Below are positions 17,286 through 26,057 of a stretch of 64,000 bases of DNA, one piece after another (position 1 is the stretch's first letter; each line of letters begins with the position of its first letter). The position numbers and the translations under genes are program-made. Below the pieces are notes generated by a model. That model was not told the origin of the DNA, ran no database searches, and was given only the letters and a program-made list of their open reading frames with translations. This stretch comes from Burkholderiales bacterium (GTDB lineage Bacteria; Pseudomonadota; Gammaproteobacteria; Burkholderiales; Burkholderiaceae_C), in assembly GCA_016703325.1 (NCBI GenBank), contig JADJCH010000003.1, positions 62,001 through 126,000 of the forward strand. Reading direction: 5' to 3'.

Positions 17286-18299
17286 ATGACCCACCTGGTA
17301 GTCGCCCATGTCCGCGTGCCCGCCGATCCCCGCGCTGCGGCCGAGCTTTGCCGTCTACTCCAGGTCGATGCACGTCTGACGGTGCACCACCTGGGAACCG
17401 CCGCCGCGCTGCAGGCCCTGCCTCCTGAGCTGCAGGGGACGGAGCTGCCCGACGGGTGCGGGGCCGTCACCGCCTACCTGACCCATGTGCTGAGCCACAT
17501 CGGGAGCACGAGCGACGGCCGCCCCACCCTGTTCTGCGATGCCCAGGCCCTGCTGGCCGCCCTGGACAACGGGAGGGATCTGGCCGCGGAGGTACAGGCC
17601 CTCGATCCCGCACCGGCGGTCCAGGCGCTGGACCTGGCGGTGCCGGGTCTGCGGGTGCCGGCCCGCTCCTTCAGCCTGCACACCCTGTCCGACACCCGGA
17701 TGGTGGACCTGCGCTCGGCGGCCGACGCCGAGCGCTACAGCCGACACCACGGCCTGGCCGAGGACGATGCCCTGCTGCCGCACTTCCTGTCGCTGTGCGG
17801 GCTGGACTCCCTGTGGGCGCAGGCCAGCCTGTGTGAACTCGGCTGGCACAGTCGCGGCGGCCATGCGTTGGTGAGTGCGCAGGCCCTGGAGCGACTGCAG
17901 CACCAGCAGGCCGCTGGACTGCGGACGTTGGCCCGTCGGCTTCAGGCCGGCCCCGGGTTCCTCTACGAACCGCTGGTGGAAAAGGCCTGGCTGCATCTGT
18001 TCGAGCTGCCCTTCGTGGCCCTGACACCGCCCCAACGCAACCAGGCTCCTGCGGCACCGGCCACCGCAGCCCAGGAGGGCGATCCCTCCATGGCCCGCGC
18101 ACTGGCCTCGATCGACCGGCTGCTGTCGCGCGACCGCCCGATGCTGGATCCGCAGCGCGCGCTGTCGATCGTGGAGGCCTCGCTGCGCGACTTCCTGCCC
18201 CGCCCGAACGAGACCCCTCAGTGGGTTCCGGCCTACGTGCCGGAACTGGCGCGCATTGGCCAGGTGGGTCAGCGCCTGCACGAACACGCCCTCGGCTGA
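17286..18299 (+). CDS. Unknown protein in the flagellin modification cassette
   Basis: I do not recognise this 337-residue protein. The ATG at 17286 (MTHLVVAHVRVPADP) is preferred to one at 17205, because the upstream part does not look coded. It is soluble, without signal peptide or membrane segment, rich in Leu, Ala and Arg. Notable stretches are PARSFSLHTLSDTRMVDLRS and FLYEPLVEKAWLHLFELPF; the second recalls C-terminal helices in glycosyltransferase-associated proteins, a weak hint only. It lies 233 bases after the methyltransferase gene and ends at a strong terminator, so it may have its own promoter. Confidence 0.7.
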   Translation: MTHLVVAHVRVPADPRAAAELCRLLQVDARLTVHHLGTAAALQALPPELQGTELPDGCGAVTAYLTHVLSHIGSTSDGRPTLFCDAQALLAALDNGRDLAAEVQALDPAPAVQALDLAVPGLRVPARSFSLHTLSDTRMVDLRSAADAERYSRHHGLAEDDALLPHFLSLCGLDSLWAQASLCELGWHSRGGHALVSAQALERLQHQQAAGLRTLARRLQAGPGFLYEPLVEKAWLHLFELPFVALTPPQRNQAPAAPATAAQEGDPSMARALASIDRLLSRDRPMLDPQRALSIVEASLRDFLPRPNETPQWVPAYVPELARIGQVGQRLHEHALG

Positions 18300-18321
18300 C
18301 GGCGTACTCTGGTGCATCCAT

Positions 18322-18354
18322 ACAACGGCAGCCTCCGGGCTGCCGTTGTTGTTT
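18322..18354 (+). terminator. Strong intrinsic terminator after unknown gene 17286-18299
   Basis: Perfect 12-bp stem ACAACGGCAGCC / GGCTGCCGTTGT with loop TCCG, then TGTTT. It isolates the modification cassette from flhDC. Confidence 0.85.
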
Positions 18355-18613
18355 GCAGGGTCCACGGGCCGTGACGCAGTGCGCGGGCGCGCACAGGACA
18401 GAGGAGCCAAAGGGACAAACAGCGGGGCAATGGCCCTGTTTCTGGATGACAGCCTGTAGGAATTTGCCTGACAGACCCGATGGCAAAGCGCGGACTCAAG
18501 CAGTGGAAGTGACCCGATGTTCCAAGCCAGCTCCGATCTTCACAATTCATCTCACGTTGATACCGAAGTGCTGCAAGACAAGACCCGCAGCGAACCCTCA
18601 CAAGGAGCCTGAG
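18355..18613 (+). other. flhDC leader region
   Basis: About 260 bases before flhD without a gene. The part nearest flhD (18530-18570) is AT-richer than its surroundings and may hold the promoter, but I cannot fit a convincing -35/-10 pair or a known operator. AAGGAG at 18602-18607 serves flhD. Confidence 0.4.
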
Positions 18614-18937
18614 ATGAACACCGAGCAGATCCTCGCCGAAATCCGCGAAACCAACCTGTCCTACCTGATGCTGGCCCAGAGCCTGATCCGCACGGACCGC
18701 GAACAGGCCCTGTTCCGCCTCGGCATCTCGGAAGAGACCGCCACCCTGCTGGAAATGCTGTCGCCGGCCCAGATGATGAAGATCGCCTCGGGCAACACCC
18801 TGCTGTGCCGCATGCGTGTGGACGACGACCTGGTCTGGAGCCTGCTGACCAATCACGGCAAGAGCGCCGCCAACGACGGAGTGTCCCGCCTGCACGCCAG
18901 CATCCTGATGGCCGGCCGCCATCGCGAAGCCGCCTGA
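18614..18937 (+). CDS. flhD: Flagellar master regulator subunit FlhD
   Basis: FlhD pairs with FlhC as the FlhD4C2 activator that starts the flagellar cascade through sigma-70. The 107-residue protein from the ATG at 18614 (MNTEQILAEIRETNLSYLML) matches the family in length and in the sequence AQSLIRTDREQALFRLGIS. An upstream extension of the frame was rejected because AAGGAG precedes this ATG. flhC follows 62 bases later on the same strand. Confidence 0.97.
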   Translation: MNTEQILAEIRETNLSYLMLAQSLIRTDREQALFRLGISEETATLLEMLSPAQMMKIASGNTLLCRMRVDDDLVWSLLTNHGKSAANDGVSRLHASILMAGRHREAA

Positions 18938-18999
18938 CCCGCTTCGAACCCGAATCGCCACGACACATCAAGCCAGATCAAAGACCACCGGGGAACACC

Positions 19000-19536
19000 A
19001 TGCGCAGCAAGAGCATCCTGACCGAAGCCAAGCAGATCGAACGCGCCGTCACGCTGATCAAGCTCGGCGCCCGCCTGCAGGTGCTGGAGTCCGAGACCGA
19101 CCTGTCCTACGAGCGCCTGCTGCGCCTGTACAAGGAAGTCGCCGGCCGCTCGCCCAGCAAGGGCCAGCTGCCCTTCTCCACCGACTGGTTCATGACCTGG
19201 CAGCCCAACATCCACTCGAGCCTGTTCCTGAACATGCACGAGTACCTGAACAAGGTGGCCGAGCTCGACGAGATCGACACCGTCATCAAGGCCTACCAAC
19301 TGTATCTGGAGCAGACCCAGGCCCAGGGCCTGGAGCCGCTGCTGTCGGTCACCCGCGCCTGGCGCCTGGTGAAGTTCGTGGACAACGGCATGCTCACCAT
19401 GACCCGCTGCTCCAAGTGCGGCGGACACTTCGTGACCCACCCGCACGAGATTGCCAAGCACTTCATCTGCGGCCTGTGCAACCCGCCGGCGCGCGCCGGC
19501 AAGGGCAAGGCCAGCGGCGCGCTTCAGCTGCATTGA
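19000..19536 (+). CDS. flhC: Flagellar master regulator subunit FlhC
   Basis: FlhC is the DNA-recognising, zinc-binding partner of FlhD. The 178-residue product from the ATG at 19000 (MRSKSILTEAKQIERAVTLI) has the four zinc cysteines in two CxxC pairs: RCSKCGG and FICGLCN in the last third. Length is slightly short of enteric FlhC (192), as usual in Burkholderiales. A clean terminator follows, so flhDC is a two-gene unit. Confidence 0.97.
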   Translation: MRSKSILTEAKQIERAVTLIKLGARLQVLESETDLSYERLLRLYKEVAGRSPSKGQLPFSTDWFMTWQPNIHSSLFLNMHEYLNKVAELDEIDTVIKAYQLYLEQTQAQGLEPLLSVTRAWRLVKFVDNGMLTMTRCSKCGGHFVTHPHEIAKHFICGLCNPPARAGKGKASGALQLH

Positions 19537-19605
19537 CGGCCTGCCGGCGCGCGGGCCCCGGCTCTCCTTCTGTCTCCTCCTGGCGCCCTTGCGGCGCCTG
19601 CTTCA

Positions 19606-19632
19606 GGGCCTGCATTGCAGGCCCATTTTTTT
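19606..19632 (+). terminator. Intrinsic terminator after flhC
   Basis: 8-bp stem GGGCCTGC / GCAGGCCC with loop ATT, followed by A and seven T. It is the clearest intrinsic terminator in the window. Confidence 0.92.
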
Positions 19633-19722
19633 CACTCTGGAACCGCCTTTGTCCGCGGATGCCCTCAAGAGGGTACACGCCCCGTCGATAGCTTGTGCAC
19701 CGGACCTGCAAGAGCTGCGCAG

Positions 19723-20940
19723 ATGACGACCATGGCCCACATTCCCCTCTCACCCGACCACCTCCGCATGGGCGATCCATTGCCCTTCGACGTGTTCGAC
19801 AACAACGGCATGCTGCTGCTGCCGGCGCGGGGGGTGATCCGTGACGAGTCCAAGCTGCTGCTGCTGCGGTCCAAGAACCTGTTCATCGACGATGACGCCT
19901 CGGCAAGGTGGCGTGCGAGCTTCACCAGCTCGGTGCACCATCTCATCCACACCAATGCGTCGCTGCGGCACATCGCTGCCGGCCACATCCAGCGGGATCG
20001 GGTGGCGACCAACGCGCAGGCTGAAGTGTTGGGCACCGTCGAGGCCTGGACCCAGCTGATGCGCTCGCTGCATCAGGCGCTGCGCCACCCTGCCACAGGC
20101 AGCGGCTGGCTGGAGCAGACCCAACAGGCGCTGGCCAAGGCCCGCGAGCTGTCACGGCGCAAACCCCACGCGGCGTTGTTCCTGCTGTTCCAGCATGCGA
20201 CCCATTCGGCCGAGGCCTACAGCACACAGCACGGCATGCTTTGCGCGATGGTCTGCGAACGCGTGGGCCAGGTGCTGGAGTTGGGCGAGAACGAGTTGAG
20301 CAGCCTCTGCCACGCCGCGATCACCATGAACGTCGGCATGACTGCGCTGCAGGACACCCTGGCCCAACAGCGACTTCCGCTGAACGCGGAGCAGCGCGAA
20401 CGCATCGCCCAACACCCGCTCACCGGCTCGACGATGCTGGCGCAGGCCGGCGTGGACGACGGCCGCTGGCTGAAGATCGTGCGGCTGCACCACGATGCGC
20501 AGCTGCTGGAGCGCCCCTTGCGGGAGCTGGACATGGCCAGCCGCCTGGCCCGCCTGCTCAACGTGGTGGACCGCTTCACCGCCAAACTCAGCCGACGCGG
20601 CAACCGGGCGCCGATGTCACCGCTTTCTGCAGCGCGCGGCGCCTGCGTCGGCGCGAATGGGCAGCCTGACGAGTACGGCTCCGCTCTGCTCAAGGCACTG
20701 GGAATGTACCCCCCAGGCTGCTATGTCCAGCTGTCCACCGGCGAGGTCGCTGTCGTCATGGCCCCCGGACGGCGCGCCAACGAGCCCCTGGTCGCCGCCA
20801 TCGTGGGCCGCGGCGGTTTGCCGTTGTCCGAACCTGTGCTGCGCGATACCAGCCTGTCCGGGCGCCAGGTGGTGGCCCCCGTGGCACCCGCCGAGGTTCG
20901 GGTGCGCCTGAACCAGCAGCGCCTGCTGGACCTGATGTAA
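19723..20940 (+). CDS. Degenerate HD-GYP-like domain protein
   Basis: 405-residue protein with the layout of HD-GYP c-di-GMP phosphodiesterases: an N-terminal beta-rich part (DPLPFDVFDNNGMLLLPARG) and an HD-like helical domain at about residues 150-310. The catalytic residues are not there: the HDxGK position reads MNVGM, and the GYP segment after RLHHD is missing. The regions IAQHPLTGSTMLAQAG and ARLLNVVDRFTAKL keep the fold signature. It is therefore probably a non-hydrolytic sensor or binding protein. The ATG at 19723 was chosen because upstream sequence overlaps the flhC terminator. Position between flhDC and motAB suggests a motility role; this is inference. Confidence 0.78.
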   Translation: MTTMAHIPLSPDHLRMGDPLPFDVFDNNGMLLLPARGVIRDESKLLLLRSKNLFIDDDASARWRASFTSSVHHLIHTNASLRHIAAGHIQRDRVATNAQAEVLGTVEAWTQLMRSLHQALRHPATGSGWLEQTQQALAKARELSRRKPHAALFLLFQHATHSAEAYSTQHGMLCAMVCERVGQVLELGENELSSLCHAAITMNVGMTALQDTLAQQRLPLNAEQRERIAQHPLTGSTMLAQAGVDDGRWLKIVRLHHDAQLLERPLRELDMASRLARLLNVVDRFTAKLSRRGNRAPMSPLSAARGACVGANGQPDEYGSALLKALGMYPPGCYVQLSTGEVAVVMAPGRRANEPLVAAIVGRGGLPLSEPVLRDTSLSGRQVVAPVAPAEVRVRLNQQRLLDLM

Positions 20941-20987
20941 CGCCTGCGCCCCCCCAATTCGCTGCCCCTTCCTTCCCGGAACTCGCC

Positions 20988-21914
20988 ATGCCCACCGCAC
21001 GCCTGAAACCGGTGCCCCGCTCGACTGCACTGCCGCGACCGCCTCAAACGGAGGAGGCCGCCAACAGCCCCTTCCGGGGCCGTCTGCAGCAGCTGCAACG
21101 CCGCCTGCCCTGGCCCCTGCCCGCCCTGTTGAATTGGTCTCTGGCCTGGGGGCTGTTCACGCTGGCTGGTGCCACCGGACTGCCTGCAGTGGACGCCTTC
21201 CTGATCGGCTGCCTGCCCACCACCGCCCTGGCGCTGATGGCCGAAAGCGCCTGGCGCCGCGCCATCCTGGCGCTGGGGTTTCCACTGTCGATGGCGCTGC
21301 AGACATGGCTGCACGGGACGGTCCTGTGGGCCGATCCGGCCTTGCAGGGACTGGAGCCGATCGCTTCCGCCGGCCTCGCCGGCAGCCTGCCTGCCTGGGC
21401 CTGGCTGCTGCCGGTGGGCCTGCTCGCCCTGGCCTACCCGGTGCGGGCCTGGCGGGATGCGCCCTTCTTCCCCACGCCCGTCGACGCGCTCGAAGGCCTG
21501 CAGGCCCTGGCGCCGATCGATCCCGGCGCCCGGGTGCTGGACGCCGGCTGCGGCCTGGGCCACGGTCTGAACGCGCTGCGCCGCGTTTTCCCGCAGGCCC
21601 GGCTGGAGGGCATCGAATGGAGCTGGCCACTGACCTGGGCCGCACGGCTGCGTGCGCCCTGGGCCCGGATCTCCCGCGGGGACATGTGGGAGCGCTCCTG
21701 GAGCGACTGCCAGATGGTCTACCTGTTCCAGCGGCCCGAGAGCATGCCCCACGCGGCCCGCAAGGCGGCCGCCGAAATGCGCCCGGGCAGCTGGCTGGTC
21801 AGCCTGGAATTCAAGGCGCCCGGCCTGCGCCTGCACGCGGTGGTGCAGCGAGAGGGCCAACGTCCGGTGTGGATCTACGCGGTGGGACGCGAGGCGAGGC
21901 CGCTGCGTCGATGA
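20988..21914 (+). CDS. Membrane-anchored class I SAM methyltransferase
   Basis: 308-residue protein with two to four hydrophobic segments in the first half (about 47-65, 67-85, 92-110, 134-153) and a methyltransferase domain from about 165. Motif I is good: ARVLDAGCGLGHG (about 181-193), then an acidic end of strand 2 (LEGIEWS, about 206-212). The domain resembles small Methyltransf_25-type proteins. The substrate is unknown. It lies 47 bases after the HD-GYP-like gene and 138 bases before motA on the same strand. Confidence 0.8.
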   Translation: MPTARLKPVPRSTALPRPPQTEEAANSPFRGRLQQLQRRLPWPLPALLNWSLAWGLFTLAGATGLPAVDAFLIGCLPTTALALMAESAWRRAILALGFPLSMALQTWLHGTVLWADPALQGLEPIASAGLAGSLPAWAWLLPVGLLALAYPVRAWRDAPFFPTPVDALEGLQALAPIDPGARVLDAGCGLGHGLNALRRVFPQARLEGIEWSWPLTWAARLRAPWARISRGDMWERSWSDCQMVYLFQRPESMPHAARKAAAEMRPGSWLVSLEFKAPGLRLHAVVQREGQRPVWIYAVGREARPLRR

Positions 21915-22052
21915 CTGGCCGGTGTGTCGGCCCGTTTTGCACGCTTTGCCGGCTCCATCTTCCCGGCAGGATGACCGATATGCAAAACACCCTCGTCCCG
22001 AGGTTGGCACCGTCCCGCGGCTGGCCGACCTCCTGATCCGGAAAGCAACTCC

Positions 22053-22910
22053 ATGTTCGTCATCGTCGGCTGGCTCGTGGCCCTGGGCTGCATCTTCGGC
22101 GTCTACATTGCCCACGGCGGCAACATCGGCGTGATCCTGCATGCCCTGCCCTTCGAGATGATCACCATCTTCGGGGCCGCCATCGGCGCCTTCCTGGCCA
22201 ACAACCAGATGAAGGTGGTGAAAGCCTCCCTGGCGGGCCTGGGCCGCTGCTTCAAGGGCAGCAAGTTCAACAAGGACCGCTACATGGAGCTGCTGTCGCT
22301 GATGTACGACCTGCTCCAGAAGGTGCGCAAGGAAGGCCTGATGTCCATCGAGAAGGACGTCGAGGACCCGCACAGTTCGGCCATCTTCCAGAAATACCCG
22401 AACGTGGGCAACGACCACCATGTGACGGAGTTCATCACCGACTACCTGCGCATGATGGTCTCCGGCAACCTGAATGCCCACGAGATCGAGAGCCTGATGG
22501 ACCAGGAGATCGACACCCACCACCAGGAGGAACACGCTGCCGTGGCGGCCATTGCCCGCCTGGCCGGCGGCCTGCCCGCCTTCGGCATCGTGGCCGCGGT
22601 GCTGGGAGTGGTCAACACCATGGGCTCGGTGGGCCAGCCACCCGCGGTGCTCGGCGGCATGATCGGCTCGGCCCTGGTGGGCACCTTCCTGGGCATCCTG
22701 CTGGCCTACGGCTTCGTGGAGCCGCTGGGCGGCCTGCTGGAGCAGAAGGTGGAGGACGCCGGCAAGGAATTCCAGTGCATCAAGGCCACGCTGCTGGCCT
22801 CGATGCAGGGCTATGCGCCGCAGATCGCCATCGAGTTCGGCCGCAAGGTGCTGTATTCCGGGGACCGGCCCAGCTTCTCCGAGCTGGAAGCGCACCTGAA
22901 GAAGAAGTAA
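22053..22910 (+). CDS. motA: Flagellar motor stator protein MotA
   Basis: MotA forms the proton-driven stator ring around MotB and pushes on FliG. The 285-residue protein has four membrane segments (about 1-22, 30-50, 170-190, 200-222), the cytoplasmic loop with charged FliG-contact residues (YDLLQKVRKEGLMSIEKD) and the conserved loop-helix proline in GGLPAFGIVAAVLGVV. Length matches the family. motB follows after 34 bases. Confidence 0.97.
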   Translation: MFVIVGWLVALGCIFGVYIAHGGNIGVILHALPFEMITIFGAAIGAFLANNQMKVVKASLAGLGRCFKGSKFNKDRYMELLSLMYDLLQKVRKEGLMSIEKDVEDPHSSAIFQKYPNVGNDHHVTEFITDYLRMMVSGNLNAHEIESLMDQEIDTHHQEEHAAVAAIARLAGGLPAFGIVAAVLGVVNTMGSVGQPPAVLGGMIGSALVGTFLGILLAYGFVEPLGGLLEQKVEDAGKEFQCIKATLLASMQGYAPQIAIEFGRKVLYSGDRPSFSELEAHLKKK

Positions 22911-22944
22911 GGCTGCGCCATGAACGCCACGTCGGGAGCTGCCC

Positions 22945-23895
22945 ATGGCCGGTGACGCCAAGAAGCTGCAGCCCATCATCGTCAAACGGGTCAAGAAGGG
23001 CGGCCATGCCGCCCACGGTGGCGCCTGGAAGATCGCCTACGCCGACTTCGTCACCGCGATGATGGCCTTCTTCCTGCTGATGTGGCTGCTGGGATCCACC
23101 TCCGAAGGCGACAAGAAGGGCATTGCGGACTACTTCCAGTCCCCGCTGAAGGTGGCATTGATGGGCGGCGGCTCGGGTGCCGGTGACGCCTCTTCCGTCA
23201 TCAAGGGCGGCGGCACCGACCTGTCGCGCCAGGGCGGCCAGGTCAAGAAGGGCGACATCGAGGCCGAACGCAAGACCTACAACCTGCGCGCCCTGAAGGC
23301 CGAACAGCGCAAGGCCGAACAGGCCCGGCTGAGTGAGCTGAAGGAGAAGATGGCCGACGTCATCGCCAACTCCCCCAAGCTGGCCGAGTTCAAGTCGCAG
23401 GTGCGGCTGGACATGACCCGCGAGGGCCTGCGCATCCAGATCGTGGACGACCAGAAGCGGCCGATGTTCGACAGCGGCTCAGCCGATGTGCAGCCCTACA
23501 TGCGCGAGATCCTGCGCGCCATCGGCTCGGTGCTGACCGAGGTGCCCAACCGCCTGACGCTGGAGGGGCACACCGACGCCAAACCGATGGGCAGCGGGCT
23601 GGGCTACAGCAATTGGGAGCTGTCCTCGGACCGGGCCAATGCCTCGCGGCGTGAACTGCTGGCCGGCGGGCTGGACGACGCCCGCATCCTGCGCGTGCAG
23701 GGACTTTCGGCCAGCGTGCCCTTCGAGAAGCAGGACCCCTTCGACCCCATCAACCGCCGCATCAGCATCATCGTGATGACCCGCGATGCGGTGGACCGCT
23801 TCTTCCAGGGCGGCGACGCCCCTGTGACCGAAGAACCCACCGATGCCGCGAGCGCTGAGGCCCAGGCATCAAGTCCCCCGACCTCCCACCGATAA
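22945..23895 (+). CDS. motB: Flagellar motor stator protein MotB
   Basis: MotB carries the proton-binding aspartate and anchors the stator to peptidoglycan. The 316-residue protein has one membrane segment at about residues 30-50 with the essential Asp at position 34 (AYADFVTAMM). A plug/linker region follows, then a C-terminal OmpA-like peptidoglycan domain (about 165-285) with TLEGHTDAKP. The final ~25 residues are Ser/Ala/Thr-rich. It is followed by cheY and cheZ in the same direction. Confidence 0.97.
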   Translation: MAGDAKKLQPIIVKRVKKGGHAAHGGAWKIAYADFVTAMMAFFLLMWLLGSTSEGDKKGIADYFQSPLKVALMGGGSGAGDASSVIKGGGTDLSRQGGQVKKGDIEAERKTYNLRALKAEQRKAEQARLSELKEKMADVIANSPKLAEFKSQVRLDMTREGLRIQIVDDQKRPMFDSGSADVQPYMREILRAIGSVLTEVPNRLTLEGHTDAKPMGSGLGYSNWELSSDRANASRRELLAGGLDDARILRVQGLSASVPFEKQDPFDPINRRISIIVMTRDAVDRFFQGGDAPVTEEPTDAASAEAQASSPPTSHR

Positions 23896-23940
23896 CCGGA
23901 GAGATCCCTCATCTCTCGTCTCATCCGCCAAGGAGCGCAC

Positions 23941-24339
23941 ATGACCGCCTCTACCGACCTCCGATTCCTGGTCGTCGACGACTTCTCGACCATGCGCCGC
24001 ATCGTGCGCGGCCTGCTCAAGGAAATGGGCTGCAACAACGTCGATGAAGCCGAAGACGGCGCTGTCGCCCTGCACATGCTCAAGGGCGGACGCTTCGACT
24101 TCGTCGTCAGCGACATCAACATGCCCAACATGACCGGCTTCGACCTGCTCAAGGCCATCAAGGCCGACGATCAGCTGCGCCACCTGCCGGTGCTGATGGT
24201 GACCGCCGAAGCCCGCAAGGAAGACATCGTGCTGGCGGCCCAGAGTGGCGCAGCCGGCTACATCGTCAAGCCCTTCACCAAGGCCACGCTGGAAGAGAAG
24301 GTGACCAAGATCATGCAAAAACTGGCCGCCACAGCCTGA
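23941..24339 (+). CDS. cheY: Chemotaxis response regulator CheY
   Basis: CheY is the single-domain receiver that, once phosphorylated by CheA, binds FliM and changes rotation. The 132-residue product has all receiver residues: D13/D14, phospho-acceptor D58 (VVSDINMP), T88 and K110 (YIVKPFT). AAGGAG precedes the ATG. cheZ starts 17 bases after the stop. CheA is not in this window. Confidence 0.96.
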   Translation: MTASTDLRFLVVDDFSTMRRIVRGLLKEMGCNNVDEAEDGAVALHMLKGGRFDFVVSDINMPNMTGFDLLKAIKADDQLRHLPVLMVTAEARKEDIVLAAQSGAAGYIVKPFTKATLEEKVTKIMQKLAATA

Positions 24340-24355
24340 CCACCGCGAGGCTGAG

Positions 24356-24994
24356 ATGACCACCGAAACCACTTCAGCGGACACCGTCGCGATGGACAAC
24401 CAGCAGGCGACGCCGGAAACCGTCTTCCTCCAGCTCGGCGCCATCACCCGGCTGCTGCACGACACCATGCAGCAACTGGGCGTGATGCCCCAGCTCAAGG
24501 TCGCCACCGAAGGCCTGCCCGACGCCCGCAGCCGGCTCAACTACATTGTGCGCAAGACCTCCGAGGCCGCCGACAAGGTGCTCAACTCGGTGGATCAGGC
24601 CAAGTTCGAACACCACCGCATCGCCGAACAGACCCGCTCCCTGGGCGAAGCCCTGGTGCGCGACCCGGTCAAGGCGGTGGCCAGCGGCGCGGTGCTGAAC
24701 TTCGTGCACGACGTGGAAGGCGCCACCGCCCGCATCGACCAGCACCTCACCGACATCATGCTGGCGCAGGACTTCCACGACCTCACCGGCCAGGTGGTGG
24801 CCAAGGTGGTGAACCTGGCCAACGAGCTGGAGAGCAACCTGGTCAAACTGCTGGTGCAGGTGGTTCCGCCCGAGCAGCGCGAGAAGGTCGATCCCGGTGT
24901 GCTGCACGGTCCGGTGGTCGACGCCGCTGGGCGGACCGACGTGGTGCAGGACCAGGGCGAGGTCGACGACCTGCTCGCCAGCCTCGGGTTCTGA
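24356..24994 (+). CDS. cheZ: CheY-P phosphatase CheZ
   Basis: CheZ removes the phosphate from CheY-P. The 212-residue helical protein has the catalytic segment LAQDFHDLTGQVVAKV, with catalytic Gln at 146 and Asp at 139, and the CheY-binding C-terminal peptide VDDLLASLGF. It directly follows cheY and ends 7 bases from a convergent gene. Confidence 0.96.
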   Translation: MTTETTSADTVAMDNQQATPETVFLQLGAITRLLHDTMQQLGVMPQLKVATEGLPDARSRLNYIVRKTSEAADKVLNSVDQAKFEHHRIAEQTRSLGEALVRDPVKAVASGAVLNFVHDVEGATARIDQHLTDIMLAQDFHDLTGQVVAKVVNLANELESNLVKLLVQVVPPEQREKVDPGVLHGPVVDAAGRTDVVQDQGEVDDLLASLGF

Positions 24995-25001
24995 AACCCA
25001 C

Positions 25002-26057
25002 TCAGGGCTGCCGCAGCACGGCCTCCCGCGCGGCCTTGGGCAGCGCCGCCAGGCGGCGCACCTCGGCATAAAAGCGCGGGAACTCCCGCCCCTGCCGCTC
25101 GAACAGGCGCTCGAAATCGGCCACCCCGGAGTGGTAGGCCGACAGCAGCGCCAGCTGCGGGTTGCCCACCGTGGCAAACCAGCGGTCGTAGCCGGTGTAA
25201 CCCTGCCACTCTCCGGCCTTGAGGGCCTGGTGACGCTGGCGCAGCCGCTCCAGCACCTCGCGCCGCCCTTGGCGCCTGGCCTCGTCGGTCGCGCTGCTGC
25301 GGTAGACCTGCAGCAGCTCCTCCCTGGCCGACATCGCCAGCTCCCGAAACTGCGCCCGCCGCCGATCGTCCAGCTCAGCCCCCTGCCGCAGCGCAGGGTC
25401 GGCGCGTTGACGCATCCAGCGGTCGCTGCCGATGCGCTCCACCGCGGTGGCAAAAGACTCGTTGAAGCGCGTGTCATCCTGCGCGTAGGCGACTTGATGG
25501 GCCAGCTCGTGGAAGATCAACCGTGCCAGCTCCACCTCACCGCCCTTGACGAAGGTGTTGAGCAGCGGGTCGGCCAACCAGTCCCCGGGCAGCTTGCCCA
25601 GGGTGGAATAGGCCGGCACGCCATAAACATAGGTTTCCCAGCCCTGCGCCTTCAATTCGGCGGCCAGCGCATCGGCCTGCGCCCGGTCGAAGTAGCCCCG
25701 GTAACCCACACAGCCCAGCACCGGGAAACACCAGGTCTTGAGCTCCAGCGACAGCTCGGTCGTGGCCACCACGTTCCACACGGCTGCGGGTCGCTTCAGG
25801 TCGGCATAGCGGCGGTAGCTGGCGTTGTCCGGCAGCGCCAACTCGGTAACCGCAAAGACGCGCATCTGCTGGGCCAGCTGGAGCCGCTCGCGCAGATCGG
25901 CCGGCGTGGCAGGATCGTCCAGCCAGTCCTGCACCGGGCGGGCCGCACGCACCATGTTCAGGTGCCCGGACACCGACTGCCAGTAGTAGCCCAGCGGCGC
26001 GCAGCCCGCCAGCAGCCCGGCCACGCTCACCAGCATCGCCCAGCGCAGCGCCCTCAT
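25002..26057 (-). CDS. Lipoprotein aminopeptidase (PF10023 family)
   Basis: Predicted zinc metallopeptidase of the Aminopep (PF10023) family, 351 residues. A signal peptide ends in the lipobox VAGLLAGC (Cys19), so it should be a lipoprotein. The active site is LIFHELAHQVAYAQ (HExxH) followed by a glutamate in NESFATAVE. The family is common in betaproteobacteria and its substrate is unknown to me. Its ATG overlaps the stop of the upstream molybdopterin oxidoreductase gene as ATGA, suggesting coupling, although no functional link is obvious. Confidence 0.87.
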   Translation of the reverse strand: MRALRWAMLVSVAGLLAGCAPLGYYWQSVSGHLNMVRAARPVQDWLDDPATPADLRERLQLAQQMRVFAVTELALPDNASYRRYADLKRPAAVWNVVATTELSLELKTWCFPVLGCVGYRGYFDRAQADALAAELKAQGWETYVYGVPAYSTLGKLPGDWLADPLLNTFVKGGEVELARLIFHELAHQVAYAQDDTRFNESFATAVERIGSDRWMRQRADPALRQGAELDDRRRAQFRELAMSAREELLQVYRSSATDEARRQGRREVLERLRQRHQALKAGEWQGYTGYDRWFATVGNPQLALLSAYHSGVADFERLFERQGREFPRFYAEVRRLAALPKAAREAVLRQP

